DNA of 64,000 nucleotides from Streptomyces mirabilis (GCF_039503195.1 NZ_JBCJKP010000001.1:8308001-8372000); one strand, 5' to 3'; numbered from the stretch's first letter, positions 27,980 through 36,400 are shown. Numbers and translations: made by a program. The notes: generated by a model from the letters alone, not told the origin.

Positions 27980-28498
27980 ATGCGGCGGATCTTGGTGGTG
28001 GGCAGTACCGGTGCGGGCAAGTCCACGCTCGCCCGGGGCCTGGGCGGTCGCCTCGGCCTGCCGTACCACGAGATGGACGCGCTGTACTTCACCGGCGCCG
28101 GGTGGGCCGTGAACGAGAAGCTGCGCGAGGACGTACTGCGGATCACCGCCGAACCCCGCTGGGTCATCGACTCCCTCGGCTACCCCGAGGTCCGTGACCT
28201 GATGTGGGACCGGGCCGACACGGTGATATGGCTGGACTATCCCAAACGGGTCGTCCTGCCCCGCGTCCTGCGCCGTTCCGTCCGCCGCACCGTCACACGC
28301 GAGCCGCTGTTCGGCGGCAACAGGGAGACCTGGACCGGCTGGCTGAGCCGGGAGCACCCCCTCTGGTGGGCCTGGTCCCAGCACGCGGACCGGCGCCGCG
28401 AGATCACCCGCCGCACCGGCGACCCGCGCTTCGCGCACCTCGACACCCTTCGCTTCGGCCGCCCCGGCGACACCGCGGCCTGGGTGAAGTCCCTGTAG
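27980..28498 (+). CDS. P-loop nucleoside/shikimate-kinase-like protein (topology modulation/FlaR type)
   Basis: A 172-residue cytoplasmic P-loop NTPase. Walker A GSTGAGKST is at residues 9-17, a substrate motif MDALYFTGAGW follows, and WVIDSLGY and VIWLDYP mark the base-binding and Walker B region. This is the small family annotated as adenylate-kinase-related or DNA topology modulation protein; its substrate is not established. ATG 27980 is clear, with GGGG just upstream. The gene converges with the NTF2-like gene 26 bases away, without an obvious hairpin between them. Confidence 0.82.
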   Translation: MRRILVVGSTGAGKSTLARGLGGRLGLPYHEMDALYFTGAGWAVNEKLREDVLRITAEPRWVIDSLGYPEVRDLMWDRADTVIWLDYPKRVVLPRVLRRSVRRTVTREPLFGGNRETWTGWLSREHPLWWAWSQHADRRREITRRTGDPRFAHLDTLRFGRPGDTAAWVKSL

Positions 28499-28523
28499 GC
28501 GAAGTCCCGGTAAGGGGGCCGGA

Positions 28524-28901
28524 CTACTCGAGCCGTGACACCTGGTAGTGGCTGATGAACCAGGCCTCCCCCACGCGTCGCACCAGTACGCCGAGTTTGA
28601 CGTTGAGCGTGGGGCGGTCGACGAAGGAGAAGTCGACGCTCAGATAACCGAGTACGAGGTCGTCGGTGAGGCGTCTGGTCTCGAGAATCCGGTACGCGGC
28701 GGCCATGCCGACGGGCTGGGAGGCGTAGTAGGCCGCGACGCCCGGCCTTCCGACGCTGTAGGGGTGCAGCCCCTGGAAGATCGCGTCCTCGGTGAACCGG
28801 GCGGCGACCTGCTCCGGCTCGTGCCCGTCGACGGCGGCCTTCCACTGGTCGAGGACGCCGCGCAGGATCGCTTCCGTGTCGTCGGCCGTCGTGCTGTTCA
28901 T
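28524..28901 (-). CDS. SgcJ/EcaC-type NTF2-like protein
   Basis: A 125-residue single-domain protein of the SgcJ/EcaC (DUF4440-related, NTF2-like) family: alpha-beta cone with AILRGVLDQWKAAVDGHEP at the N-terminus, VAARFTEDAIFQG in the middle and a C-terminal sheet ending WFISHYQVSRL. The fold binds small hydrophobic ligands or acts as an isomerase, and the ligand is unknown. It lies 26 bases after the SDR gene in the same direction and is probably cotranscribed with it under the TetR-type operator at 29719. Confidence 0.82.
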   Translation of the reverse strand: MNSTTADDTEAILRGVLDQWKAAVDGHEPEQVAARFTEDAIFQGLHPYSVGRPGVAAYYASQPVGMAAAYRILETRRLTDDLVLGYLSVDFSFVDRPTLNVKLGVLVRRVGEAWFISHYQVSRLE

Positions 28902-28927
28902 CAGGATTCTCCCCTTGTCGTGTTCCG

Positions 28928-29641
28928 TCAGTGACCGGCGCTCATGCCGCCGTCGACGTGGAGGATCTCGCCGGTGACGAACGGGGCGTTCTCCAGGTAG
29001 ATCACGGCGTCGACGATGTCGCTCGTCTCGCCCATCCGGCCGACCGGGTGCAGGCCGGCGAGGATCTCGTGGGTCTCCTCGGCGTGCATCGGGGTCTTTA
29101 TGGTGCCCGGCGAAACGGCGTTGGCGCGGATGCCGCGCGTGGCGTACTCGATGGCGAGGGACTTGGTGGCGGACTGGAGGCCGCCCTTGGTCAACGAGGC
29201 GAGTACGGAGGGCACGTTGGAGTCGGCGTTGTCGACCAGGCTGGTGGTGATGTTGACGATGTGGCCGCCGCCCTGGGCGAGCATGTGCTCCACGGCCAGT
29301 TGAGTGATGCGGAAGAAGCCGGTGAGGTTCACACCGGTCGCCGCGGCGTAGTCGTCCTGGGTGTACTCGTGGAAGGGCTTGGCGAGGAAGATGCCCGCGT
29401 TGTTGACCAGGGTGTCGACACGGCCGAACCGCTCGACCGCGGCGGCGATGACGCGTTCGGCGGTGGCGGGGTCGGCGATGTCACCCTGGACGGTCACGAC
29501 GCCCGCGTCGTCGGCGGGGGCGATCGTGCGCGAGGTGGCGACGACGGCGTACCCGAGCTTGCGGTAGGCCTCGGCAATGCCCGCGCCGAGGCCCTGCGAG
29601 GCTCCGGTGACGACGGCGACCTTCTGGTTCTGAGAGCTCAT
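28928..29641 (-). CDS. SDR family oxidoreductase lacking the catalytic Tyr
   Basis: A 237-residue classical short-chain dehydrogenase by length and fold. The cofactor motif TGASQGLGAG, NNAG and the terminal GGMSAGH are intact. The active-site segment reads SVLASLTKGG: the Lys is present, but the position four residues before it, normally Tyr, is Ala. The Ser motif NITTS is kept. It may therefore use another residue or act as a non-canonical reductase. ATG 29641 is used. Its upstream region contains a CGACCGGTCGACTAT site identical to the one before the TetR gene at 35073. Confidence 0.87.
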   Translation of the reverse strand: MSSQNQKVAVVTGASQGLGAGIAEAYRKLGYAVVATSRTIAPADDAGVVTVQGDIADPATAERVIAAAVERFGRVDTLVNNAGIFLAKPFHEYTQDDYAAATGVNLTGFFRITQLAVEHMLAQGGGHIVNITTSLVDNADSNVPSVLASLTKGGLQSATKSLAIEYATRGIRANAVSPGTIKTPMHAEETHEILAGLHPVGRMGETSDIVDAVIYLENAPFVTGEILHVDGGMSAGH

Positions 29642-29718
29642 GCTGATCTTCTCCGGGTTCCGTGATTCCGCGATGAAGCGGGGGCTTCTTGACTGGTCGC
29701 CGATCTCGCTGCACTAGC

Positions 29719-29733
29719 CGACCGGTCGACTAT
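29719..29733. promoter_or_regulatory. TetR-type operator upstream of the SDR gene
   Basis: CGACCGGTCGACTAT, centred on the palindrome CGACCGGTCG and extended to TAGTCGACC/GGTCGGCTA on the minus strand with one mismatch. The same 15 bases occur at 35086-35100 just upstream of the TetR-family gene. It lies 78 bases before the SDR start codon, a typical promoter-proximal position. Confidence 0.65.
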
Positions 29734-29850
29734 TGGGAAGCTAGGCGGAGTGGTGTGCAGAAGTCAAAGGTCGACAGGGTCCTGGCCAGGACCGAATTCC
29801 TCCCTGCTGGTAGGCACAGCCTCCCAGTCCAGGTCAGTGGGCCGGTTCCC

Positions 29851-30771
29851 CTACCGGTACGGATCCCCGTCCGGCAGCCAGGCGCCCGGGGCGCGGATGC
29901 CGAGGTCGCCCACCCCGTCGCAGAGGGCGTCGACGACGGCGAGGACGGCCGGGCGGTCCTCGTTCTCGCGCCAGACCAGCGACCAGGTCCAGTAGATCTC
30001 CGGTGCGGTGACCGGGCGCTGGACCAGATCGGGCGGCAGCGGGGTGGTCTGACCCTTGGGGGAGTTGACCACCGGGCGACTGCAGCGACGGACGTGATCG
30101 AAGAACGCCGGTCCGGTGATGCCGCCGTTGGAGATGCGTACCGCGCGGGCACCGGTGTCCTCGGCCAGCTCTTCGGCGTAGACGTTCCAGGACGACCAGG
30201 AGGTGGTGTCGTCGTCGAGGAGGACGGCGGTGTCCCGGGCGGCCACGTCGCTCGTGTCGTCACCGCCGGCGACGGCGTAGAGCCGGTCGGCGCCGATGAG
30301 TCGGGCGCGCAGACCGCGTTCTTCCAGGTCCTCGGTCCGCACCCAGCACACCGCGAGGTCCAGACCGCCCGCGGCGACCCGGGCGGCCTGGGTGTGCGAG
30401 GGCGCGACCCATGCGTCGAGGTGGAGTTGGGCCACAGTGGCGGTGCGGGCGGTGAGGTCCGACGGGAGCCAGTTGACGTAGCCGAGTCGTACCGGTTCCG
30501 ATCCGGACAGCCGACCGGCCCGCCGCTGGAGGTCGTCGGCCCGCTCGAGCAGGGCGCGGGTGTGGGGGAGCAGGGCCGAACCGGCCGCGGTGAGGGACAC
30601 CGAGCGACGATCGCGATCGAACAAGCGCACGCCCAGGTCGCGTTCGAGCGCCTTGATCTGCTGCGACAGAGAGGGGCCCGCGATCAGCAGGCGCTCGGCG
30701 GCCCGGCCGAAGTTCAGCTCCTCGGCGACAGCGACGAAATACCGCAGTTGGCGCAACTCCACGCTGGTCAT
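29851..30771 (-). CDS. LysR family transcriptional regulator
   Basis: A 306-residue LysR-type regulator. Residues 1-65 form the winged helix (ELRQLRYFVAVAEELNFGRA, then LSQQIKALERDLGVRLFDR), and residues 90-290 the periplasmic-binding-like effector domain. The family binds a small aromatic or organic ligand and often controls the divergent gene. Here it is divergent from the muconolactone-isomerase-like gene at 30988 across a 216-base gap, which is its likely target (inference). I use ATG 30771; the frame upstream to 30825 has no better start. Confidence 0.88.
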   Translation of the reverse strand: MTSVELRQLRYFVAVAEELNFGRAAERLLIAGPSLSQQIKALERDLGVRLFDRDRRSVSLTAAGSALLPHTRALLERADDLQRRAGRLSGSEPVRLGYVNWLPSDLTARTATVAQLHLDAWVAPSHTQAARVAAGGLDLAVCWVRTEDLEERGLRARLIGADRLYAVAGGDDTSDVAARDTAVLLDDDTTSWSSWNVYAEELAEDTGARAVRISNGGITGPAFFDHVRRCSRPVVNSPKGQTTPLPPDLVQRPVTAPEIYWTWSLVWRENEDRPAVLAVVDALCDGVGDLGIRAPGAWLPDGDPYR

Positions 30772-30987
30772 GCTACGTCGGTGCGAGGCCGTGCCTCTCA
30801 GCAGGGAGGAAGCCTGTCGTGGCATCGCCCCGGTGGCGGGCGGACGATGGAGCCCAGGGAAGCCCGACCGAGGGCGGCCCGGCGGGACACCTGACGGCGG
30901 ACGAGCTCAGCGGTCCTCCGGGCGGCCACCATCACCCCACGCGGCGTTCCGGCGCCTGCCGGACGTCCCATCGAGCGGAGCAGGACC

Positions 30988-31290
30988 ATGCGAGAGTTCC
31001 TGGTCGAGATCACCACCACGATCCCCGAGGGCACCACTCAGGACGAGGTCGACCGACGGCGCGCCGCCGAGGCCGTCCGTGCCCGGGAACTGGCCGCCAC
31101 CGGCAACCTGGCACGGCTGTGGCGCCCGGTCGGCGAGCTGCGCAGCATCGGCATCTGGTGTGCCGGTGACGAGGACGAACTCCACGAGAAGGTGCTCGGC
31201 ACGCTGCCGCTGCGCCCGTGGATGAGCCTCACCGTCACCGCGCTCGAGTCCCATCCCAACGACCCGGGCCGGACCGACGCCGCGCGGTGA
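30988..31290 (+). CDS. muconolactone delta-isomerase-like protein
   Basis: A 100-residue ferredoxin-like (dimeric alpha-beta barrel) protein similar to CatC: MREFLVEITTTIPEGT at the start, GNLARLWRPVGELRSIGIWC in the middle and LGTLPLRPWMSLTVTAL near the end. Length equals that of CatC, but no other beta-ketoadipate gene is nearby, so it probably isomerises or shields a different lactone. It is divergent from the LysR gene and followed 19 bases later by an MFS gene, with which it may form an operon. Confidence 0.85.
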   Translation: MREFLVEITTTIPEGTTQDEVDRRRAAEAVRARELAATGNLARLWRPVGELRSIGIWCAGDEDELHEKVLGTLPLRPWMSLTVTALESHPNDPGRTDAAR

Positions 31291-31309
31291 CGGCGGGGAC
31301 CGGTGCGCC

Positions 31310-32635
31310 ATGGACTTCGTCATGAGCGTACGACCCCTGCACGCCTCCCCGGCCGGAAGTGCCGGCGTGCCGCCCTCGCCCTGGCGCCACGTGGCCCAGG
31401 CCGCCGCGGCACTCGCCGCGGGCATGGGGGTCGGCCGGTTCGTCTACACCCCGATCCTCCCGCTGATGCACACCGGGGCGGGGCTGTCCGCGGGTGCCGG
31501 CGCGAACCTGGCCACCGCCAACTACATCGGCTATCTCCTCGGGGCGCTCGTCGGCATTCTGGCCCCCGCGCTGGTCCGCTCGCGGGCCCTGCTGCGCATC
31601 TCCCTCGTCGTGCTGACCGGCACCCTGGCCGCGATGCCCGCCACCCACGACACCGCCGTCTGGTTCGCGCTGCGGCTGCTGGCCGGGGTTGCCAGCGCCC
31701 TGATCTTCGTCATCGCGGTCAGCTCGCTCCTCAGCCACCTTCGGGAGTACCCGGCTCATCTGCCCGGATGGGCGTTCGGCGGGGTCGGCGCCGGCATCGC
31801 CCTCTCGGGTCTGCTCGTCCTGGTACTGCGCCCCGTCGCCGACTGGCGGGCCGCCTGGTGGTCCTCGGCCGCACTCGCCGCGGTCCTCGCCGTCGCCTCG
31901 TGGAACCTCCGCCCCGAAGCGCGTCCCACGACAACGCAGGCCACGCAGGCCATCCAGGCGATCCAGGCCAATGAGGCCACCACGGTCAATGCCGCCGCGG
32001 ACTCCAGCCGCGCGCCGCGCACGCACCGCTGGTTCACCGCCCTGTTCGCTTCCTACACGCTGGAAGGCGTCGGCTACATCATCGCGGGCACGTTCCTGGT
32101 CGCCGCGATCGAGCAGAGCTCCCCGGGACCGCTCGGCGGCGGCGCCTGGGTGCTGGTCGGTCTGGCCGCCGTGCCCTCCTCCGCGCTGTGGGCCCGGCTC
32201 GGGCGCCGTTGGTCCCGCCCCGACCTGCTGCTCGCCGCGCTCGTCGTCCAGGCGGTGGGTATCGCCCTGCCCGCGCTGATCGGCGGAGCACCGGCCGCCC
32301 TGGTCTCCGCGGTGCTGTTCGGCGCGACGTTCATCGGGGTCAGCACCCTCGCCCTCGCCACCGGGGCCCACCTGGAGTTCCCCCGCTCCGTCGCGCTCCT
32401 GACCGCCGGATACTCCGTCGGCCAGATCCTCGGTCCGCTGGTGGTCGCGCCCCTGCTTCACCACGGCTATCAGCGGGCCCTGGTCCTGGCCGCCTCCGTG
32501 GTTCTCGTGGCGGCCGTGGCCGCCGCCGTGCTGCGCATCGGCTTCCCGCACCACATGGTGGTAGTGCGAGCCACCGCCCCGGTAGGACAGCCCGCACCGA
32601 CGGAATCCGCCGCGGACGCGGGCAGCCACCGATGA
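31310..32635 (+). CDS. MFS transporter, YbfB/YjiJ family
   Basis: A 12-helix major facilitator of about 441 residues. The first helices (AALAAGMGVGRFVYTPILPL) and the ANYIGYLLGALVG motif match the YbfB/YjiJ group, whose substrates are mostly unknown. A hydrophilic linker of about 35 residues rich in Thr/Gln/Ala (ATQAIQAIQANEATT region) separates the two six-helix halves. ATG 31310 or ATG 31322 could be the start; neither has a strong ribosome site. The position after the CatC-like gene suggests transport of the same organic compound. Confidence 0.85.
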   Translation: MDFVMSVRPLHASPAGSAGVPPSPWRHVAQAAAALAAGMGVGRFVYTPILPLMHTGAGLSAGAGANLATANYIGYLLGALVGILAPALVRSRALLRISLVVLTGTLAAMPATHDTAVWFALRLLAGVASALIFVIAVSSLLSHLREYPAHLPGWAFGGVGAGIALSGLLVLVLRPVADWRAAWWSSAALAAVLAVASWNLRPEARPTTTQATQAIQAIQANEATTVNAAADSSRAPRTHRWFTALFASYTLEGVGYIIAGTFLVAAIEQSSPGPLGGGAWVLVGLAAVPSSALWARLGRRWSRPDLLLAALVVQAVGIALPALIGGAPAALVSAVLFGATFIGVSTLALATGAHLEFPRSVALLTAGYSVGQILGPLVVAPLLHHGYQRALVLAASVVLVAAVAAAVLRIGFPHHMVVVRATAPVGQPAPTESAADAGSHR

Positions 32636-32654
32636 CTCAGACGTGGAGTCCGTC

Positions 32655-33269
32655 ATGACCACACCGCGGGACCTGTTGATGATCGCCATGGACGTCCCGT
32701 CCAGCCGGCCCGTCGAGCAGGGCGACCTGTCGCTGGCCCTCGCGGGAGCCGAACTGGTCGACCTCATCGAGGCCCAGGCCATCACGCTGGAGGACGACCG
32801 CATCGTGCCCGGCGCGCAGTGGACCATGGGCGACCGTCTGTTGGACGGGGCCGTGGCGTCGCTGGTCCGGCAGAGACCGTACGAGTCCGTGGACGACTGG
32901 CTGTGGCGCCGCGGCCGTGGGCTGTCCGCGGCCTATCGCGCGGACCTGGAGGCGGAGGGACGGCTCGCCCGGCCACGCCATCGCTGGATTCCCTTCGGTG
33001 GCGGCCGTACGGAAGCGGCCGACTCGCCGGACCGCAGCCACGCGGACGAACGCTGGACCTCGGGCGAGCCCATCCTCACCGTCCTCGCGGCCGCCGTGGG
33101 CATCCACGACGAGCCGACGGAGGAGGCCGCGGGTCTCGTCGACGACTCGGTCCTGGCCGTACTGGCCGCCGTCAACGGCGCGGTGACGGAACTGGAGGCG
33201 GTACGGCAACGGCGAAGCATCGAAGACGCGGCCTTCGACAACATCTGGCGAGGCGGCGACGGCACCTGA
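32655..33269 (+). CDS. GPP34 family phosphoprotein
   Basis: A 204-residue protein of the Golgi phosphoprotein 3 (GPP34) family, which is widespread in actinomycetes with unknown function. The N-terminal LLMIAMDVPSSRP, then LALAGAELVDLIEAQAITL, and the C-terminal LAVLAAVNGAVTELEAVRQR are typical. Eukaryotic GOLPH3 binds phosphatidylinositol-4-phosphate; whether this one binds lipid is not known. I choose ATG 32655 because GGAG lies 6 bases upstream; GTG 32643 is in frame. It is 19 bases after the MFS gene. Confidence 0.82.
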   Translation: MTTPRDLLMIAMDVPSSRPVEQGDLSLALAGAELVDLIEAQAITLEDDRIVPGAQWTMGDRLLDGAVASLVRQRPYESVDDWLWRRGRGLSAAYRADLEAEGRLARPRHRWIPFGGGRTEAADSPDRSHADERWTSGEPILTVLAAAVGIHDEPTEEAAGLVDDSVLAVLAAVNGAVTELEAVRQRRSIEDAAFDNIWRGGDGT

Positions 33270-33270
33270 C

Positions 33271-33318
33271 GTCATGCATCACGTCATTCATGACTTGATT
33301 CACGAAGTCATCCATGAC
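33271..33318. repeat. four tandem 12-mers with palindromic core GTCATnnATGAC
   Basis: Four consecutive 12-base units occupy 33271-33318: GTCATGCATCAC, GTCATTCATGAC, TTGATTCACGAA and GTCATCCATGAC. Units 2 and 4 are perfect palindromes GTCAT-NN-ATGAC, 24 bases apart centre to centre, and units 1 and 3 are weaker versions. They lie between the GPP34 stop and the hydrolase start, so they look like a multi-site operator. Read as codons they would give a VIHD-type tetrapeptide repeat if the hydrolase began at ATG 33274. Confidence 0.7.
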
Positions 33319-33366
33319 GTGTCGGCCTCGTCGATTCCCCCACTCTCCACGCACCGGTCAAGGAAG

Positions 33367-34404
33367 GTGAATGTCATAGACAGGCGCACGTTTTCCCGGA
33401 TTCTCGGCATCGGAACAGCCGGAGTCTCGCTGCCGACGCTCCCGACGATATCGGCCTCCGCCTCGGCTTCTCCGTCGCCCGGCGCGTCCGGGCCCGGAAC
33501 GCACACCTCTTTCGGCCCGCTGAAGCAGATCCGTGCCGGCGAGCTGAACATGGGATACGCGGAGGCCGGCCCAGCGCACGGCCCCGCGGTCGTCCTGCTG
33601 CACGGCTGGCCCTACGACATTCACAGCTATGTCGACGTGGCTCCCAGGCTCGCCGCGGCGGGCTACCGGGTGATCGTGCCGTACCTGCGCGGTCACGGCA
33701 CCACACGGTTCCGGTCGGACAAGACGTTCCGCAACGCCCAGCAGTCGGTGATCGCGCTCGACATCATCGCGCTCATGGACGCCCTGAAGATCGAGAGGGC
33801 GATCCTCGCCGGCTTCGACTGGGGAGCGCGGACGGCCGACATCATCGCGGTGCTCTGGCCGGAGCGCTGCAAGGCCCTGGTCTCCGTGAGCGGTTATCTC
33901 ATCACCAACCGTGAAAGCCAAAAGGCGCCGCTGCCGCCAAAGGCCGAATGGGCGTGGTGGTACCAATACTATTTCGCCACCGAAAGGGGGCGACTCGGCC
34001 TCGCACAGTACAAGCACGATTTCGCGAAACTCATCTGGAAGAACGTCTCCCCGACATGGCACTTCAATGACGCCACATTCGACCGGACCGCGACCGCCTT
34101 CGACAATCCGGACTGGGTTCCCATCGTGATCCACAACTACCGGTGGCGACTGAGTCTGGCCAAGGGCGACCCGCGATTCGATCGCCTGGAAAAGCGACTT
34201 GCCCAGAGTCCCGCCATCTCGCAGCCCACGATCACCCTTGACGGCGAACTGGATCCCTTCACGCCGCCGGGGAAGGGCGCCTCCTATCGCAGTCATTTCA
34301 CGGGCGCGTACGACCACCGGACGCTGAAGGGCATCGGTCACAACGTGCCGCAGGAAGCACCCGAGGCATTCGCTGCGGCGGTCGTCGACGTCAACGCCCT
34401 CTGA
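33367..34404 (+). CDS. exported alpha/beta hydrolase (epoxide hydrolase/haloalkane dehalogenase-like)
   Basis: An alpha/beta hydrolase whose nucleophile elbow is GFDWG (Asp nucleophile, as in epoxide hydrolases and haloalkane dehalogenases), with an oxyanion motif LLHGWPYD, an acid in DGELDPF and a catalytic His in GIGHNVPQEAP. The N-terminus RRTFSRILGIGTAGVSLP followed by an Ala/Ser stretch is a twin-arginine signal, so export by Tat is likely. I start at GTG 33367 (AAGGAAG directly upstream, Tat signal at the right distance); ATG 33274 would add a His-rich repeat. 345 residues. Confidence 0.83.
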   Translation: MNVIDRRTFSRILGIGTAGVSLPTLPTISASASASPSPGASGPGTHTSFGPLKQIRAGELNMGYAEAGPAHGPAVVLLHGWPYDIHSYVDVAPRLAAAGYRVIVPYLRGHGTTRFRSDKTFRNAQQSVIALDIIALMDALKIERAILAGFDWGARTADIIAVLWPERCKALVSVSGYLITNRESQKAPLPPKAEWAWWYQYYFATERGRLGLAQYKHDFAKLIWKNVSPTWHFNDATFDRTATAFDNPDWVPIVIHNYRWRLSLAKGDPRFDRLEKRLAQSPAISQPTITLDGELDPFTPPGKGASYRSHFTGAYDHRTLKGIGHNVPQEAPEAFAAAVVDVNAL

Positions 34405-34434
34405 AACCCTCTGAAACCCTCTGAGCCCTCTGAA
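34397..34434. repeat. 9-10 base tandem repeat across the hydrolase stop codon
   Basis: Units CCCTCTGAAA, CCCTCTGAAA, CCCTCTGAG and CCCTCTGAA follow one another from 34397 to 34434, so the stop codon TGA of the hydrolase (34402-34404) is repeated four times. The array probably arose by slippage. Confidence 0.7.
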
Positions 34435-34443
34435 CGATGTCGC

Positions 34444-34465
34444 GGTGGGCGTTCAGGCGCCCACC
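34444..34465. terminator. hairpin between convergent hydrolase and TetR genes
   Basis: GGTGGGCG (34444-34451), loop TTCAGG, CGCCCACC (34458-34465): a perfect 8-base stem that contains the TetR stop codon at its loop. Placed between two convergent genes it can serve both directions. There is no U-tract, as is common in Streptomyces. Confidence 0.5.
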
Positions 34466-35073
34466 ACGGCCTCCTGCGGGGCGCGGGCACCGAGCAGGGC
34501 CAGGCAGTTCGCCCACAGGGGGCTGAGCCGACGGGTGTTGTTGTAGAGCTTGGCGAACAGCACCTGGCCCTCCAGCTGAGCGACCACCGCCCGTGCCGCT
34601 TCCCGGGTGTCGGGGGTGGTGACCTCCTCGCGCTCACGAGCCTCGGTGATGACCGACTCGACCATCTCGACCTGCGCGTCGAAGATCTCCTGCAGACGGG
34701 TGCGGACGGGCTCGGTGTGGTTGCTCATCTCCAGACTGAGGTTCCCGAACAGGCAGCCGGACACGGTGCCGCAGCTCTGCTGGCCGGCGCGCTGGCCGGC
34801 CTCCGTCTCCTCGAACAGCCGGTGCAGCCGCCGCAGGGGTTCCTCGTCGCTGTTCAGGACGCGTGCCCAGGCGCTCTTCTGGGCGTCCCACTGTTCGTCG
34901 AGCACCGCCAGGGCGAGGGCTTCCTTGGACTCGAAGAAGTAGTAGAAGCTGCCCTTGGGCACGCCGGCCGCCTTGCAGATCTCGGCCACCCCCAGCGCCG
35001 AGTAACCGCGCAGCTCGATGAGCGACTGCGCGGTGCTGAGGATCTTTTCCCTGGCGTCGCTGGTTCGTCCCAT
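34453..35073 (-). CDS. TetR/AcrR family repressor
   Basis: A 206-residue TetR-family regulator. The helix-turn-helix lies in residues 5-50 (ILSTAQSLIELRGYSALGVA, then VPKGSFYYFFESKE); the C-terminal ligand domain contains GCLFGNLSLEMSN, seen in the LmrA/YxaF-like subgroup. CGACCGGTCGACTAT lies 13 bases upstream of ATG 35073, suggesting autoregulation, and the same site precedes the SDR gene at 29641, suggesting a second target. It converges with the hydrolase gene. Confidence 0.88.
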   Translation of the reverse strand: MGRTSDAREKILSTAQSLIELRGYSALGVAEICKAAGVPKGSFYYFFESKEALALAVLDEQWDAQKSAWARVLNSDEEPLRRLHRLFEETEAGQRAGQQSCGTVSGCLFGNLSLEMSNHTEPVRTRLQEIFDAQVEMVESVITEAREREEVTTPDTREAARAVVAQLEGQVLFAKLYNNTRRLSPLWANCLALLGARAPQEAVVGA

Positions 35074-35085
35074 GACGCAATTGTA

Positions 35086-35100
35086 CGACCGGTCGACTAT
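35086..35100. promoter_or_regulatory. TetR-type operator upstream of the TetR gene
   Basis: CGACCGGTCGACTAT with a perfect CGACCGGTCG palindrome, 13 bases before the TetR start codon. It is identical over 15 bases to 29719-29733. Such spacing suits autorepression. Confidence 0.65.
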
Positions 35101-35282
35101 CTCTGACTGTGGTCGCGTCCGTGCGGTGAAACCGTCTGGTCGGGCGGTGTGGGAGCACGAGCTCCGGCAGCGGGGCGAGGGCGTGCCACCACGGGGCGCG
35201 CGCGAGCCGTTCCGGTGGGGTGGCGGGCCTGTTGGGGTGGGTGCATCGCCACGCTACGCAAGCGGGTGACGGGGGAGCCTCC

Positions 35283-36400
35283 ATGACCGAACAGCCCAAC
35301 GAGGACACCTCACCCGCCGCCGGACCCCGGCCCGAGACGCGTCCCGAGGGCCGGCCCCATACCCGGCGCGGACCCCAGCGTCATGCCAAGCCTCAACCCT
35401 TCGGATCCCCACCCGATCCCCCCTCGCCCCGCGTCGAGTTCGCGGAGCTTGTGGAGGCGGAGTTTGTTCGGCGGTGGCCGGGGCGTTCGGTGGGGCTGGA
35501 TGCCGTGCACCGGTACGCGATGATTCCGCCGGGCAAGCTCCTGCGGCCCTCGCTGGTGCTGCACGCGGCGCTCGCGGTGGGTGGGGAACCGGGCGCGGTA
35601 CTGCCCGCCGCCGTCGGTGTCGAGAGGGGCGCACATCGGCAGCCTCCTGCATGACGACATCATCGACCGCGACACCCAGTGGACGGACGCGCGGCCGTCC
35701 ACACGGAGTTCGGACCCGCCCAGGCCGTCGTCGCGGGCAACGCCCTGTTCTTCTCCTGGTTCGCGGCGCTCTCCGAGTACCGTCGCCTGGGGGTGCCCGC
35801 CGACCGTGTCGAACGCGCCATGGCCGTGCAGGCCGAGGCCGGGGTGGCGATCTGCCGGGGCGCCTTCGACGAACTCGCGACGCGCGGCGACCAGGAACTG
35901 GGTGTGGGCGCGTACGTGGCGATGGCCCGGGCGAAGACCGCCGTGCTGCTGGCGGCCGCCTGCCGCGTGGGCGCCGTTCTCGGCGGTGGTGACGCCCCGG
36001 CGACGGAACTGCTCGGCGACTTCGGCGACCACCTCGGCATCTGCTTCCAGATCCGCGACGACGTGCTGCCGTACGGCCCGATCGCCGCACGCACCATGGG
36101 CAAGCCCTCCGACAGCGACGTCGCAACCGCCGCCCCACCCTGCCCGTGCTGATCGCCCACCGTCGTGCGGGCCCCAAGAGCCGCGCGGCGCTGCGCCATG
36201 CCCTGCTGGACGAGACCGAACCGGACCTCGCCCTGTGCCGGATCCGCGCCGTGCTGGAGCGGACCGGAGCCCTGGACACCGCGCACGCGATGGCCGACGG
36301 GTACGCCCGCAGGGCCCGCGCACTCCTCACCCGTCTGCCCGCCACCGCCCAGGTCGCCCACGTCCGCGCCCTGGCGCGCCTCACCCGGCCGGCGCACTGA
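35283..36400 (+). pseudogene. polyprenyl (isoprenyl) diphosphate synthase with three frameshifts
   Basis: Joined across frames, this region encodes a nearly complete trans-isoprenyl diphosphate synthase. Frame 1 (35283-35630) has IPPGKLLRPSLVLHAALAVG; a shift near 35625 leads to HIGSLLHDDIIDRD, the first Asp-rich motif; another near 35680 leads to GRAAVHTEFGPAQAVVAGNA and FQIRDDVL, the second Asp motif; a third near 36128 leads to NRRPTLPVLIAHRRAG and the C-terminal helices to 36400. Each shift fits one missing or extra base. The motifs themselves are intact, so decay is recent, or the assembly has errors. A Pro/Arg-rich N-terminal extension of about 45 residues precedes the domain. No other terpene genes are adjacent. 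Confidence 0.78.

Noticed and set aside
31235..32827. Minus-strand 530-codon open frame opposite the MFS transporter
   Set aside because: Gly/Arg/Asp-rich shadow; the plus strand has clear membrane helices.
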